From assembly GCA_944327405.1 (NCBI GenBank), contig CALVHK010000033.1:1-10375 (forward strand): 10,375 bases of DNA. Direction: 5' to 3'. This document shows, piece by piece, positions 1 through 6,370 of this stretch. Made by a program: the position numbers and the translations under genes. Source of the DNA: an uncultured Bacilli bacterium (GTDB lineage Bacteria > Bacillota_I > Bacilli_A > RF39 > UBA660). The notes beneath the pieces are model-generated. The model saw only the letters and a program-made list of their open reading frames with translations, did no database searches and was not told the DNA's origin. The first letter of the stretch is position 1. Each line of letters opens with the position of its first letter.

Positions 1-28
1 AAAAGAAAAAAGTGCTTAGCACACTTTT
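1..28 (-). terminator. Intrinsic terminator of gltX
   Basis: Read on the minus strand, a 7-bp perfect stem AAAAGTG/CACTTTT (28-22 with 14-8) encloses a 7-nt loop. It is followed by a T-rich tail, TT-C-TTTT. The 5' arm overlaps the gltX stop codon, so the gene ends inside its own terminator. Confidence 0.75.
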
Positions 29-1688
29 AGTATTTTTTTAGAAATATTTCAAACCGATGTTGCATACGATCTCTCCCTAGTATTTTCATAATGTCATAAA
101 GATTTGGTGTCATACTAGAAGTTGTCAGTACCACTCTCATGATGGTGGTGAAATCAGCTACATTCCCTTTGTATGCAGCAGGTTTTTCTTTATATTTTTT
201 CATATCACTGCAGTAATTTAGTTTGTCACATAACTCTTTTATTTTATTAAACCAAACTTCTTCGGTATCTGATTCATTATAATAATTATTTAAATACTCT
301 CTCATGATTTTCTTTATTTCATCTTTATCAGTAATTTTGCCAAAATCATAAGTTATTTCCTCTTTATCCCACTCTTCATCATAAATATACCAAGTTTTAT
401 GATAGATACTGCTGTAGTTTTCATAGTCTTTTCGAGGTTTCTTGCACGTACGTTCAATGTTTAAGAAAGAAATGGTATCATCTTTGTGATTGGTAATTAA
501 GTTATATACGTGTTCGTCATATTTTTTAGCCCACTCGAGGTATTCTTCATAAAGAGTTTCTGCAGGCATTTTAGCAATAATATTTTTAGAAATATTATCT
601 AGTTTGTCTAAGTCGAATAAGGCGCCACTGGAACTCATTTTCTTTGGACTGAATGGAAAACAGTAGAAAGGAGTATCTGGATGATTTGTTCTCCACTCTT
701 CAAAGTTGGAGTTAGCAATCGTTAGAACGGCATCAATAACAGCTAGATATGGATAGCCTTTTTCTTCGTAGAAAAACATTAATGCTTCCGGATCTTTTCT
801 TTTGCTAATTTTACGAATCGTATCCCCATCTTTTTTTAGTATTAAAGAGGTATGAATGTATTTTGGCATTTTAAAGCCAAAAGCTGCAAACAACTCAAAG
901 TGAAGAGGAACGCTACTCATCCATTCTTCCCCTCTTACTACATGAGTAGTACGCATTAAGTGATCGTCTATAACATGAGCAAAATGATAAGTTGGTAGGA
1001 GATTTTCACTTTTCATGATTGGGACATCAATGTCATTTTGGGGCATCTCTATTTTTCCTTTGGTTAAATCTTCAAAAATAAACTTTTTGTTAAAGTCTCC
1101 TTCCGAACGAAAGCGAATAACAAATTTCTCCCCATTTTTGATTCTTTGGGCTAATTCTTCGTTTGGGACATCTCTAAATTTTGCATATCTTCCATAAATA
1201 CCAATTCTTCTTTTAGATTTTGACTGATAAGCTCTAATTTCTTCTAGTTCGGCGCTAGTTAAGAAACATGGGTAGGCTCTACCTATACTAATTAAGTATT
1301 TGATGAATGTATGATAAATTTCTATTCTCTTGCTTTGAATGTATGGGCCGTAAGATCCTACTACTTCACCATTATATTCGTATTCATCAGGCATAATGTG
1401 ATAATAATCTAATGTGTGATAGATAAAATCAACAGATCCTTCTACACTTCTTTTTTGATCGGTATCTTCGTTTCTTAAGAAAAACACCCCATTACTAGAT
1501 TTAGCTAGACAGTAATTGATTGTGGCACTCATCATGTTTCCGATATGCATGAATCCGGTTGGAGATGGGGCAAACCTTACTACTTTTGCTCCTTCAGGTA
1601 AGACTCTTTTTGGATACATTAATTCATAATCTTCTACGGTTTTTGTTATATTTGGAAATATTAAATCTGCTAATTCTTGATTTGTCAT
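27..1688 (-). CDS. gltX: Glutamyl-tRNA synthetase (class I, about 550-aa clostridial/bacillar type)
   Basis: GltX charges tRNA-Glu with glutamate in the cytoplasm using ATP. In many Firmicutes the enzyme also misacylates tRNA-Gln for later amidation, but the sequence does not decide that here. The Rossmann fold is marked by the HIGH-type motif (SPTGFMHIGN, about residues 42-51), the EDTD motif near 74-77, RGEEW near 252-256, and the KMSKS-type loop KISKRKD near 293-299. The 553-aa length and the roughly 35-residue N-terminal lead before the RFAPSPTG motif match the longer GluRS form of clostridia and relatives, not the roughly 480-aa Bacillus form. The C-terminal half is the helical anticodon-binding region. 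The ATG is preceded by AGAGGG at 1699-1694. The leader to the preceding gene is only 58 bp, so no T-box fits. It ends in an intrinsic terminator. Confidence 0.95.
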   Translation of the reverse strand: MTNQELADLIFPNITKTVEDYELMYPKRVLPEGAKVVRFAPSPTGFMHIGNMMSATINYCLAKSSNGVFFLRNEDTDQKRSVEGSVDFIYHTLDYYHIMPDEYEYNGEVVGSYGPYIQSKRIEIYHTFIKYLISIGRAYPCFLTSAELEEIRAYQSKSKRRIGIYGRYAKFRDVPNEELAQRIKNGEKFVIRFRSEGDFNKKFIFEDLTKGKIEMPQNDIDVPIMKSENLLPTYHFAHVIDDHLMRTTHVVRGEEWMSSVPLHFELFAAFGFKMPKYIHTSLILKKDGDTIRKISKRKDPEALMFFYEEKGYPYLAVIDAVLTIANSNFEEWRTNHPDTPFYCFPFSPKKMSSSGALFDLDKLDNISKNIIAKMPAETLYEEYLEWAKKYDEHVYNLITNHKDDTISFLNIERTCKKPRKDYENYSSIYHKTWYIYDEEWDKEEITYDFGKITDKDEIKKIMREYLNNYYNESDTEEVWFNKIKELCDKLNYCSDMKKYKEKPAAYKGNVADFTTIMRVVLTTSSMTPNLYDIMKILGRDRMQHRFEIFLKKY

Positions 1689-1715
1689 AAAATCCCTCTT
1701 TCTTTTCTACTCTAT

Positions 1716-1744
1716 ATTTTACTTTAAAGAAAGAAAAAAAGCAA
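1716..1744 (-). promoter_or_regulatory. Putative sigma-A promoter of gltX, overlapping the upstream terminator
   Basis: On the minus strand TTGCTT (1744-1739) is followed after 17 bp by TAAAAT (1721-1716). The -35 lies inside the 3' arm and T-tract of the terminator of the preceding gene and begins 2 bp after that gene's stop codon. The spacing is ideal and the hexamers are moderate matches. Inferred from sequence only. Confidence 0.45.
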
Positions 1745-1756
1745 GATTACCTTGCT
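1731..1756 (-). terminator. Intrinsic terminator of the 101-aa gene
   Basis: Minus-strand stem AGCAAG/CTTGCT (1756-1751 with 1745-1740), loop of 5, followed by a run of T (TTTTTTT, then C and more T). The stop codon of the gene (1749-1747) sits in the loop. Confidence 0.75.
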
Positions 1757-2052
1757 AAAAATTCACGTTCACAGTCATGAGCGTATTCATGGCTGTTTTC
1801 TAAATACTGTAAATATTCGTAAGATTTTCTCATGCAATATGTTGGTGTTAATAAATTTATAATGTTTTGATCTGTTAGAGGCACTTTTTTCCTTACACAT
1901 TCACTCTCTAAAGTTTTAAAAATAAAAGAACAAAAATCATTTATATATTCTCCCATATAACTGATTACTTTTTGATAGACTTCATCGCTTATATCGGCTG
2001 GTTTTTCTTCTAATAATAACCTTAACACATGTACTCTTAATCTGTTTTTCAA
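1747..2052 (-). CDS. Unknown 101-aa protein between sigK and gltX
   Basis: I do not recognise this family. The product is small, probably helical and soluble, with no signal peptide or membrane segment. It has four cysteines (about 41, 52, 73, 94) and histidines near the C-terminus (88, 92), but they form no known metal motif. It looks real: it starts with TTG, 7 bp after an excellent Shine-Dalgarno AGGGAGG. It also has its own near-consensus promoter (TTTACA, 17 bp, TACAAT) fitted exactly between the sigK stop and the SD, and a clear terminator at its end. It is therefore probably transcribed separately from sigK, and perhaps not linked to sporulation. No in-frame ATG lies close upstream. 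Confidence 0.75.
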   Translation of the reverse strand: MKNRLRVHVLRLLLEEKPADISDEVYQKVISYMGEYINDFCSFIFKTLESECVRKKVPLTDQNIINLLTPTYCMRKSYEYLQYLENSHEYAHDCEREFLAR

Positions 2053-2059
2053 ATTAATC

Positions 2060-2066
2060 CCTCCCT
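2060..2066 (-). promoter_or_regulatory. Strong ribosome binding site deciding a TTG start
   Basis: AGGGAGG on the minus strand, 7 bp before TTG at 2052. The spacing and strength support a non-ATG start for the 101-aa gene. The next in-frame methionine is at residue 33, which would remove a third of the protein. Confidence 0.75.
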
Positions 2067-2071
2067 ACTCA

Positions 2072-2100
2072 ATTGTAACTTAAAAAAGCTCTTTTGTAAA
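2072..2100 (-). promoter_or_regulatory. Sigma-A promoter of the 101-aa gene
   Basis: On the minus strand TTTACA (2100-2095), exactly 17 bp, then TACAAT (2077-2072). The -35 directly abuts the sigK stop codon, and the -10 ends 5 bp before the Shine-Dalgarno site. The predicted transcript would start at about the first base of the SD. The spacer contains a run of six T after a weak AAAAG/CTTTT inverted repeat. Confidence 0.65.
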
Positions 2101-2796
2101 TTATAAATCTTGATTTCTTTTCATAAATTCTTTTAAAACTTTGGATAATGCTCTTTTTTCAATCCGAGATACATAACTTCTGGATATGTTTAAATCCCCG
2201 GCTATTTCTTTTTGGGTTTGCTCTTCTTTATTTAATAAGCCATATCTTTTAATTAAAATGATTTGTTCGCGTGGAGTTAAAACATGGAAATAGTTTTTTA
2301 ATAAATGAATATTGTCTTTTAAGTGCAGGGTATCAGCGATGTCTTTGGTGTCATCTTTGATGATTTCCATGAGACTAATTTCATTGCCGTCTTTGTCATA
2401 TCCGATAGAATCATTTAAACTGACAGTATTAGCAAGTTTCTTGTTACTCCGAAAATGCATTAATATTTCATTTTCAATACATCTGGCTGCATACGTAGTT
2501 ATTTTGGTTGATTTGCTTTTTTGAAAAGAGTCGATGCCTTTGATGAGTCCGATTGTTCCTATACTAATTAGATCGTCTGTATCAAACTTTTTGTTATCAA
2601 ATTTCTTTACAATATGCGCGACTAATCTTAAATTATGTTCGATGAGTTTATTTCTTGCTTCTTTATTTCCGTTTAACATTTCCGCGATCGCTTCTTCTTC
2701 TTCCTCTGGCTTTAAAGGTTCAGGGAATACCCCATTTGAATAACTTCCGGTAAACATAAGCATATCTTTTATGATACTTAATAAACTTAGAAACAT
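2101..2796 (-). CDS. sigK: RNA polymerase sporulation sigma factor, pro-sigma-K
   Basis: In endospore formers sigma-K directs late mother-cell transcription (coat and cortex genes). It is made as an inactive precursor whose membrane-associated pro-sequence is removed by SpoIVFB. Residues 2-16 here are hydrophobic, followed by GS-YSNGVFPEPL. This aligns with the Bacillus pro-sigma-K processing region, where cleavage is before Tyr, so S18/Y19 is the predicted site. Region 2 is very typical of sigma-K: EHNLRLVAHIVKKF (about 53-66), DLISIGTIGLIKGID (about 75-89) and TYAARCIENEILMHFR (about 101-116). Region 4 carries the helix-turn-helix with ISRSYVSRIEKRAL (about 204-217). The gene is uninterrupted: there is no skin-type element. 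Start: ATG with AGGAAG 7 bp upstream. Sigma-E, the other precursor sigma, is less likely because the core residues read as sigma-K. Confidence 0.88.
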   Translation of the reverse strand: MFLSLLSIIKDMLMFTGSYSNGVFPEPLKPEEEEEAIAEMLNGNKEARNKLIEHNLRLVAHIVKKFDNKKFDTDDLISIGTIGLIKGIDSFQKSKSTKITTYAARCIENEILMHFRSNKKLANTVSLNDSIGYDKDGNEISLMEIIKDDTKDIADTLHLKDNIHLLKNYFHVLTPREQIILIKRYGLLNKEEQTQKEIAGDLNISRSYVSRIEKRALSKVLKEFMKRNQDL

Positions 2797-2814
2797 TTTT
2801 TCACTTCCTATTTC

Positions 2815-2841
2815 ATTATATTATTTTTCCTTTACAAATAT
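2815..2841 (-). promoter_or_regulatory. Candidate mother-cell (sigma-E-like) promoter of sigK
   Basis: On the minus strand ATATTT (2841-2836) is followed after 13 bp by AATATAAT (2822-2815). There is no TTGACA-like element 16-18 bp upstream of the TATAAT. The pattern resembles the sigma-E consensus (ATATTT-like -35, CATACAnT-like -10, spacing about 13-15), which drives sigK in Bacillus. The -10 ends 5 bp before the Shine-Dalgarno AGGAAG (2809-2804). A sigma-A extended -10 reading is not excluded. Confidence 0.4.
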
Positions 2842-2876
2842 CCATTCATCCGTTAAAATAGATTACATTAAGGAGG
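2831..2876 (+). promoter_or_regulatory. Sigma-A promoter and ribosome binding site of the repeat-protein gene
   Basis: TTTACA (2831-2836), 17 bp, TAAAAT (2854-2859), then AGGAGG (2871-2876) 6 bp before the ATG. This is the clearest plus-strand promoter in the window. Its -35 overlaps the proposed sigK -35 on the other strand, so the two promoters may compete. Confidence 0.7.
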
Positions 2877-2882
2877 CCGAAT

Positions 2883-3803
2883 ATGAATCGTGTTTATTTA
2901 GATTATGATATACTTATAGAAATGTATAGAGGAATGAGTGAAGAAGAAGTACAAGAAAAACATCAAGTTACTCCTTCGGATATCAACCGGATAAAAGAAC
3001 AATATCAAGAAGAGATGTTATGTTTTTACGAGATTAAAAAGCTTATCGATGAAAAGAGACTTAAAGATGCTTATAACTTATGTAATCAGTTTCCAGATTT
3101 TGCACCAATACAATCACAAAAGATTAATATTTTACTTAAAATAAAACATTTTCCTGAAGCATTAGCATTATGTGAAAAATTCCCTCTATATGAGCCTATT
3201 CAATCGCAAAAAGTAAAAATATTGATGAAACAAAAAAGATGGAAAAAAGCCATTGATGTTTGTGATAAATTTCCGGATAGTTTATTTTTACAATCCCAAA
3301 AAGTAAAAATTTTTAATCGGATTGGGAAACGAGATGAAGCTTTGGCTATATGTGATAAGTTTTCAAATGAAGAATATTTTCAAAGACTTAAGAAAGATAT
3401 TTTAACTAATCGGTTAGATGATGAAGATAAAGTAAAATATAAAAGTATTCGTCCTATAAAAGAACTACTTAGAAATATAGATACTATAAGCGAGGATGAT
3501 ATTTGGAGTCTTGATGCACCTAGAGCGATTCAATGTTTATTATTCATTGCTTATTATGAGAAAAATAATTATCCGGAAAAAGCAATATTAAATTTCATTA
3601 AAAAAGAAGCAACTATGCTTCCCGAGGATACTATTAAAGCTATATTAAATCATTTAAAGCAAAAAGGAAAAATATTCGATCAACATTTTTATCTTCATCT
3701 CATTAAACTTTGTTTAATTCATATCGAACAAGCTAGTTTAGGTGAGTTAAAAGATGAACTTGTCAAAAAAGCATTTCTTAATCGTCCTAATCAAAGTCGT
3801 TAG
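2883..3803 (+). CDS. TPR-like 30-residue repeat protein of unknown function
   Basis: A 306-aa soluble protein, the only intact plus-strand gene here. Residues 1-45 contain a segment (MSEEEVQEKHQVTPSDINRI) that could be a small helix-turn-helix. Residues 61-180 are four tandem repeats of exactly 30 residues with the pattern [KE]A-x3-C-[NDE]-[QK]-F-P, then P-x-QSQK-[IV]-[KN]-I, then a basic end. The fourth copy is degenerate. Each repeat looks like two antiparallel helices, so an alpha-solenoid for protein binding is likely. Residues 185-306 are a separate helical domain that I do not recognise. No signal peptide or membrane helix. It has a strong SD and its own sigma-A promoter, is divergent from sigK, and carries a terminator embedded in its last codons. 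Partner and role are unknown. Confidence 0.85.
   Translation: MNRVYLDYDILIEMYRGMSEEEVQEKHQVTPSDINRIKEQYQEEMLCFYEIKKLIDEKRLKDAYNLCNQFPDFAPIQSQKINILLKIKHFPEALALCEKFPLYEPIQSQKVKILMKQKRWKKAIDVCDKFPDSLFLQSQKVKIFNRIGKRDEALAICDKFSNEEYFQRLKKDILTNRLDDEDKVKYKSIRPIKELLRNIDTISEDDIWSLDAPRAIQCLLFIAYYEKNNYPEKAILNFIKKEATMLPEDTIKAILNHLKQKGKIFDQHFYLHLIKLCLIHIEQASLGELKDELVKKAFLNRPNQSR
3063..3422 (+). repeat. Four 90-bp coding tandem repeats (30 residues each)
   Basis: Units fall at 3063-3152, 3153-3242, 3243-3332 and 3333-3422. At the protein level the first three share QSQK followed by VKI or INI at the same register, and all four share a Cys near position 7 followed by a K/Q-F pair. DNA similarity is partial (for example CAATCNCAAAA in units 1 to 3), so the duplication is old or has been selected at the protein level. 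Confidence 0.8.
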
Positions 3804-3812
3804 GACTTTTTT
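3784..3812 (+). terminator. Intrinsic terminator embedded in the 3' end of the repeat-protein gene
   Basis: GTCCTAA (3784-3790) and TTAGGAC (3800-3806) form a perfect 7-bp stem with a 9-nt loop, followed by six T (3807-3812). The stop codon TAG lies in the 3' arm, so the last codons are also terminator. The same bases encode the end of the decayed minus-strand regulator. Confidence 0.8.
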
Positions 3813-4205
3813 CGTCGAAAAATTTATCAATACTAGTTTCTAAAATTACACTGATTTTGTATAAATCATAGATTGATATTGACATATTTGTATCGGCGAG
3901 TTCAAATTTTTGTAAGTATTCTTTGCTAATATGAGCATAATTACTTAGTTCATCAATACTCATGCCTTTAGCCTTCCGATAAAAGCGAATATTTCTAGCT
4001 TAAGACAATACTTATCTTGTAAAGGGTATTTAGGGACATTCCTTCTTTTCCGAATGTTGTTTCAAATCTTCTTAAAAGCATTAGACACACCGGTTGCTAA
4101 TTGCTCTTGGGTTATCCCTGCCATCTTGCGATATTTCCTTACATTTCTTGCTACTACTTCAATAATATTATCTCTAAAAGTAAAATCTCTTTTAAATGTC
4201 GTCAT
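3787..4205 (-). pseudogene. Decayed XRE-family regulator, two fused helix-turn-helix copies
   Basis: Three minus-strand frames give parts of XRE/Cro-type helix-turn-helix domains. Frame A, 4205-4062, starts ATG and contains ARNVRKYRKMAGITQEQLA, then hits TGA. Frame B, 4078-3995, continues the same domain (LRRFETTFGKEGMSLNTLYK, then ISIVL). Frame C, 3999-3787, is a second full domain (ARNIRFYRKAKGMSIDELS ... LYKISVILETSIDKFF) with no start of its own. The two copies are paralogous to each other. The simplest reading is a fusion of two tandem regulator genes followed by at least one frameshift. A 59-aa product from the ATG at 3963 is conceivable but would lack helix 1. The stretch 4206-4324 beyond it is AT-rich with no gene that I can support. 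Confidence 0.75.
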
Positions 4206-4324
4206 TACTCTCTTCACTCTCCACTATTATTTTACTAGTTTGTGAGATTTTTTACTATGAAGTAATACTTCTTTTTTTTGCTATCTACTATATAATTATA
4301 ATATAAAATAATCATTTAAACAAG

Positions 4325-4353
4325 AAAAAAGCATTTACTTTTTGTAAATACTT
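4325..4353 (-). terminator. Intrinsic terminator of the 68-aa gene
   Basis: On the minus strand AAGTATTTAC (4353-4344) pairs with GTAAATGCTT (4338-4329): 10 bp with one G-T wobble and a 5-nt loop, followed by T. It overlaps the stop codon of the gene (4354-4352). Confidence 0.85.
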
Positions 4354-4558
4354 ATCTTGATAATCCCTTATTTTCTTCTAAATAAGTTTTGTTGGCTTCT
4401 AAAAATTTTTGTTCATCAAAATATATTTTTCCATCCATTCCTATAAAAGGACGACGTCCTTCTTTTTCTAATTTAGCTATGTATTTTAAATCTGCTTCTA
4501 ATTTTTCTTTTTCAGTTTTATAAGGAATGTTGTCGAAGCCTATCCAGCTTTTTTCCAT
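4352..4558 (-). CDS. Unknown 68-aa small protein
   Basis: I do not recognise this family. The product is highly charged and Lys/Glu-rich, has one Trp (residue 5) and a short central segment GRRPFIGMDGKIYFD (about 34-48) that may form a beta hairpin between two helices. No signal peptide or membrane segment. Support for a real gene is strong: a near-perfect promoter (TTGACA, 17 bp, TAGACT), a GGAGG 8 bp before the ATG, and a strong terminator at its stop codon. It lies directly after mutL but has its own transcription start, so a mismatch-repair role is not implied. Confidence 0.75.
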   Translation of the reverse strand: MEKSWIGFDNIPYKTEKEKLEADLKYIAKLEKEGRRPFIGMDGKIYFDEQKFLEANKTYLEENKGLSR

Positions 4559-4579
4559 TAATCTTTCCTCCAGGTAAGT

Positions 4580-4608
4580 AGTCTACCATAAAGAAGATCT
4601 TTTGTCAA
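4580..4608 (-). promoter_or_regulatory. Sigma-A promoter of the 68-aa gene
   Basis: On the minus strand a perfect TTGACA (4608-4603), 17 bp, TAGACT (4585-4580). The -35 begins 1 bp after the mutL stop codon. The Shine-Dalgarno GGAGG (4571-4567) starts 8 bp after the -10, so the predicted leader is about 15 nt. Confidence 0.75.
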
Positions 4609-4609
4609 A

Positions 4610-6370
4610 TTAGTTCATGACTCTTTTAAACATACGTTCTAAATCATAGATGCTAAATTTAATAATGGTAGGCCTGCCATGAGGGCAATTATAAGGGTTA
4701 TCACACATCACCAGTTCGTTTAAAAGCTCTTGTTGGGCTTCATGGGATATGCGCATATTGGCTTTGATGCTCATTTTACAGGCAAGAGTGGCTGCTAGGT
4801 GATCGTTAAATTTAATCGGATCAAACTTATCTTTAATGCTTATTACTAAATCAATGATTTTACGAATACTTTCTTCTTCATAGTCTTGTAAGATCCAGGT
4901 TGGATGAGCTTTTACAAGAAATGTATTTACACCAAACTCTTCAATAATAAAGCCCATATCTGTTAAAATATGAAGATTTTCTTTTAGCGTCAGAAAGTCT
5001 GATGCGGAAAGTTCAATTGTAATTGGTATTAATAAATACGTAGTTGTAATCTCTTTTTTACGTAAAGCATTTAGGTATCTTTCATAATTTACTCTTTCCT
5101 GGGCTGCATGTTGATCGATTAAATAAATTCCTTCTTCATTTTGAGCTATGATGTAAGTGCCTAAAGCAAGTCCCACAGGATAAAGCACTAAACTTTTCAT
5201 TTCTTTATTTACAATTAATTCATCTGATGTTTCTAATGTTTTAGCCTCATCGTCGGTTTGTACTTTAAAATTTAGTTCTGTTTGAACGGGTGCAGGTTCG
5301 TTTTTTGTCATGGAAGTCACAATATCTTTGATGATGTCATCTTTAATAATATTTACACTCTCTTCTTTTAGAGCACTGGGAATGAGTAAGTTATTATAAA
5401 GAGCGTCTTTAATACTTGTATAAATTAAATCATATAATTCGGGCATTTTACTAATCTTTACATCTTGTTTTGTGGGATGAATGTTGACATCCACAAGGGT
5501 GGGATCCGTGTTAATTTTTAATACGACGACAGGATATTTACCGTCTGGTTTATAGGTGTGATAAGCATCATTTATGGCTTTATTTATCTCAGCATTTCTA
5601 ATTACCCGATCATTTACAAAGGTATTTAAATCATTACGATTCGAGCGTAAAATTTCCGGTTTACAAATATAGCCATATATATCAAAATCATTATTGCTGC
5701 CTTTAAATTCCATCATTTTATTTGATACATTTAATCCATATATTTCGTGGATTGTTTTAAGTAAATTACCCGAACCACTGGTTTTTACAATTACTTTATC
5801 ATTATTTGTTAAAGTGAAGGTAATGTTGGGGTGAGCTAGAGCTAATTTTTCAATTAGATTTACGGAGTTGTAGTTTTCCGTGTTTTCACTTTTTAAATAC
5901 TTTAGCCTAGCTGGTGTATTGTAAAAAAGATTGGTAATGGTAATAGTGGTCCCTACTCTTAAATCACCACTGGTGTTTTCTAGAACAACTCCCCCTTTGA
6001 TGTGAATATATGTGGAATCAGTGCCATCACAAGTTGCTAACTCTACTTCAGAGACACTAGCGATGGATGGTAGTGCTTCACCACGAAAGCCCATGGTATT
6101 AATAAAAAATAAATCATCATCTCGATATATTTTACTAGTAGCATGACGACTAAAGGCAAGTAAGGCATCGTGCGAATCCATACCCACTCCATCATCTGTT
6201 ACTTTTATACTCTCTAAGCCACCTTTTATTAGTTCTATTTTAATATTTGAAGATGCGGCATCAATACTATTTTCTACTAATTCTTTTACGATACTCGAAC
6301 ATCTTTCTACTACTTCTCCTGCTGATATTTTATTAGCAAGAGCTTCACTCATTACATGTATTTTACTCAT
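4610..6370 (-). CDS. mutL: DNA mismatch repair protein MutL with endonuclease domain
   Basis: MutL couples MutS mismatch recognition to strand removal. In organisms without MutH it nicks DNA itself. Numbered from the chosen start (586 aa), the N-terminal GHKL ATPase has KELVENSIDA (E30 and N34 equivalent to E. coli E29 and N33), DDGVGM (59-64) and FRGEAL (95-100). The C-terminal domain has DQHAAQERVNYE (419-430), ACKMSIKAN (530-538) and CPHGRPT (562-568), the metal-binding endonuclease motifs. The linker near 340-390 is variable. The start is ATG at 6370, where the family's MSKIHVMSEALANKI begins. A GTG at 6382 is in frame, but the SD GGAGGT lies downstream of it. It overlaps yqeH by 8 bp and is translationally coupled to it. 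No mutS is adjacent. Confidence 0.96.
   Translation of the reverse strand: MSKIHVMSEALANKISAGEVVERCSSIVKELVENSIDAASSNIKIELIKGGLESIKVTDDGVGMDSHDALLAFSRHATSKIYRDDDLFFINTMGFRGEALPSIASVSEVELATCDGTDSTYIHIKGGVVLENTSGDLRVGTTITITNLFYNTPARLKYLKSENTENYNSVNLIEKLALAHPNITFTLTNNDKVIVKTSGSGNLLKTIHEIYGLNVSNKMMEFKGSNNDFDIYGYICKPEILRSNRNDLNTFVNDRVIRNAEINKAINDAYHTYKPDGKYPVVVLKINTDPTLVDVNIHPTKQDVKISKMPELYDLIYTSIKDALYNNLLIPSALKEESVNIIKDDIIKDIVTSMTKNEPAPVQTELNFKVQTDDEAKTLETSDELIVNKEMKSLVLYPVGLALGTYIIAQNEEGIYLIDQHAAQERVNYERYLNALRKKEITTTYLLIPITIELSASDFLTLKENLHILTDMGFIIEEFGVNTFLVKAHPTWILQDYEEESIRKIIDLVISIKDKFDPIKFNDHLAATLACKMSIKANMRISHEAQQELLNELVMCDNPYNCPHGRPTIIKFSIYDLERMFKRVMN

Noticed and set aside
1689..1746. T-box riboswitch before gltX
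   Set aside because: The leader is at most 58 bp and contains the upstream terminator; a T-box needs roughly 150-300 nt with a specifier stem.
4054..4245. Plus-strand 63-codon frame with a hydrophobic translation
   Set aside because: It is antisense to the decayed XRE regulator, whose minus-strand translation has clear helix-turn-helix similarity. The hydrophobicity is a by-product.
4259..4279. GAAGT/ACTTC hairpin plus eight T on the plus strand, like a terminator
   Set aside because: A stem of only 5 A/T-rich pairs with a 3-nt loop, and no plus-strand gene upstream that needs it. The repeat-protein gene already has a better terminator at 3784-3812.
4559..4609. AAAGA/TCTTT inverted repeat after mutL as a terminator
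   Set aside because: Only 5 bp with a 3-nt loop and no T-run after it. It lies in the promoter spacer of the next gene.
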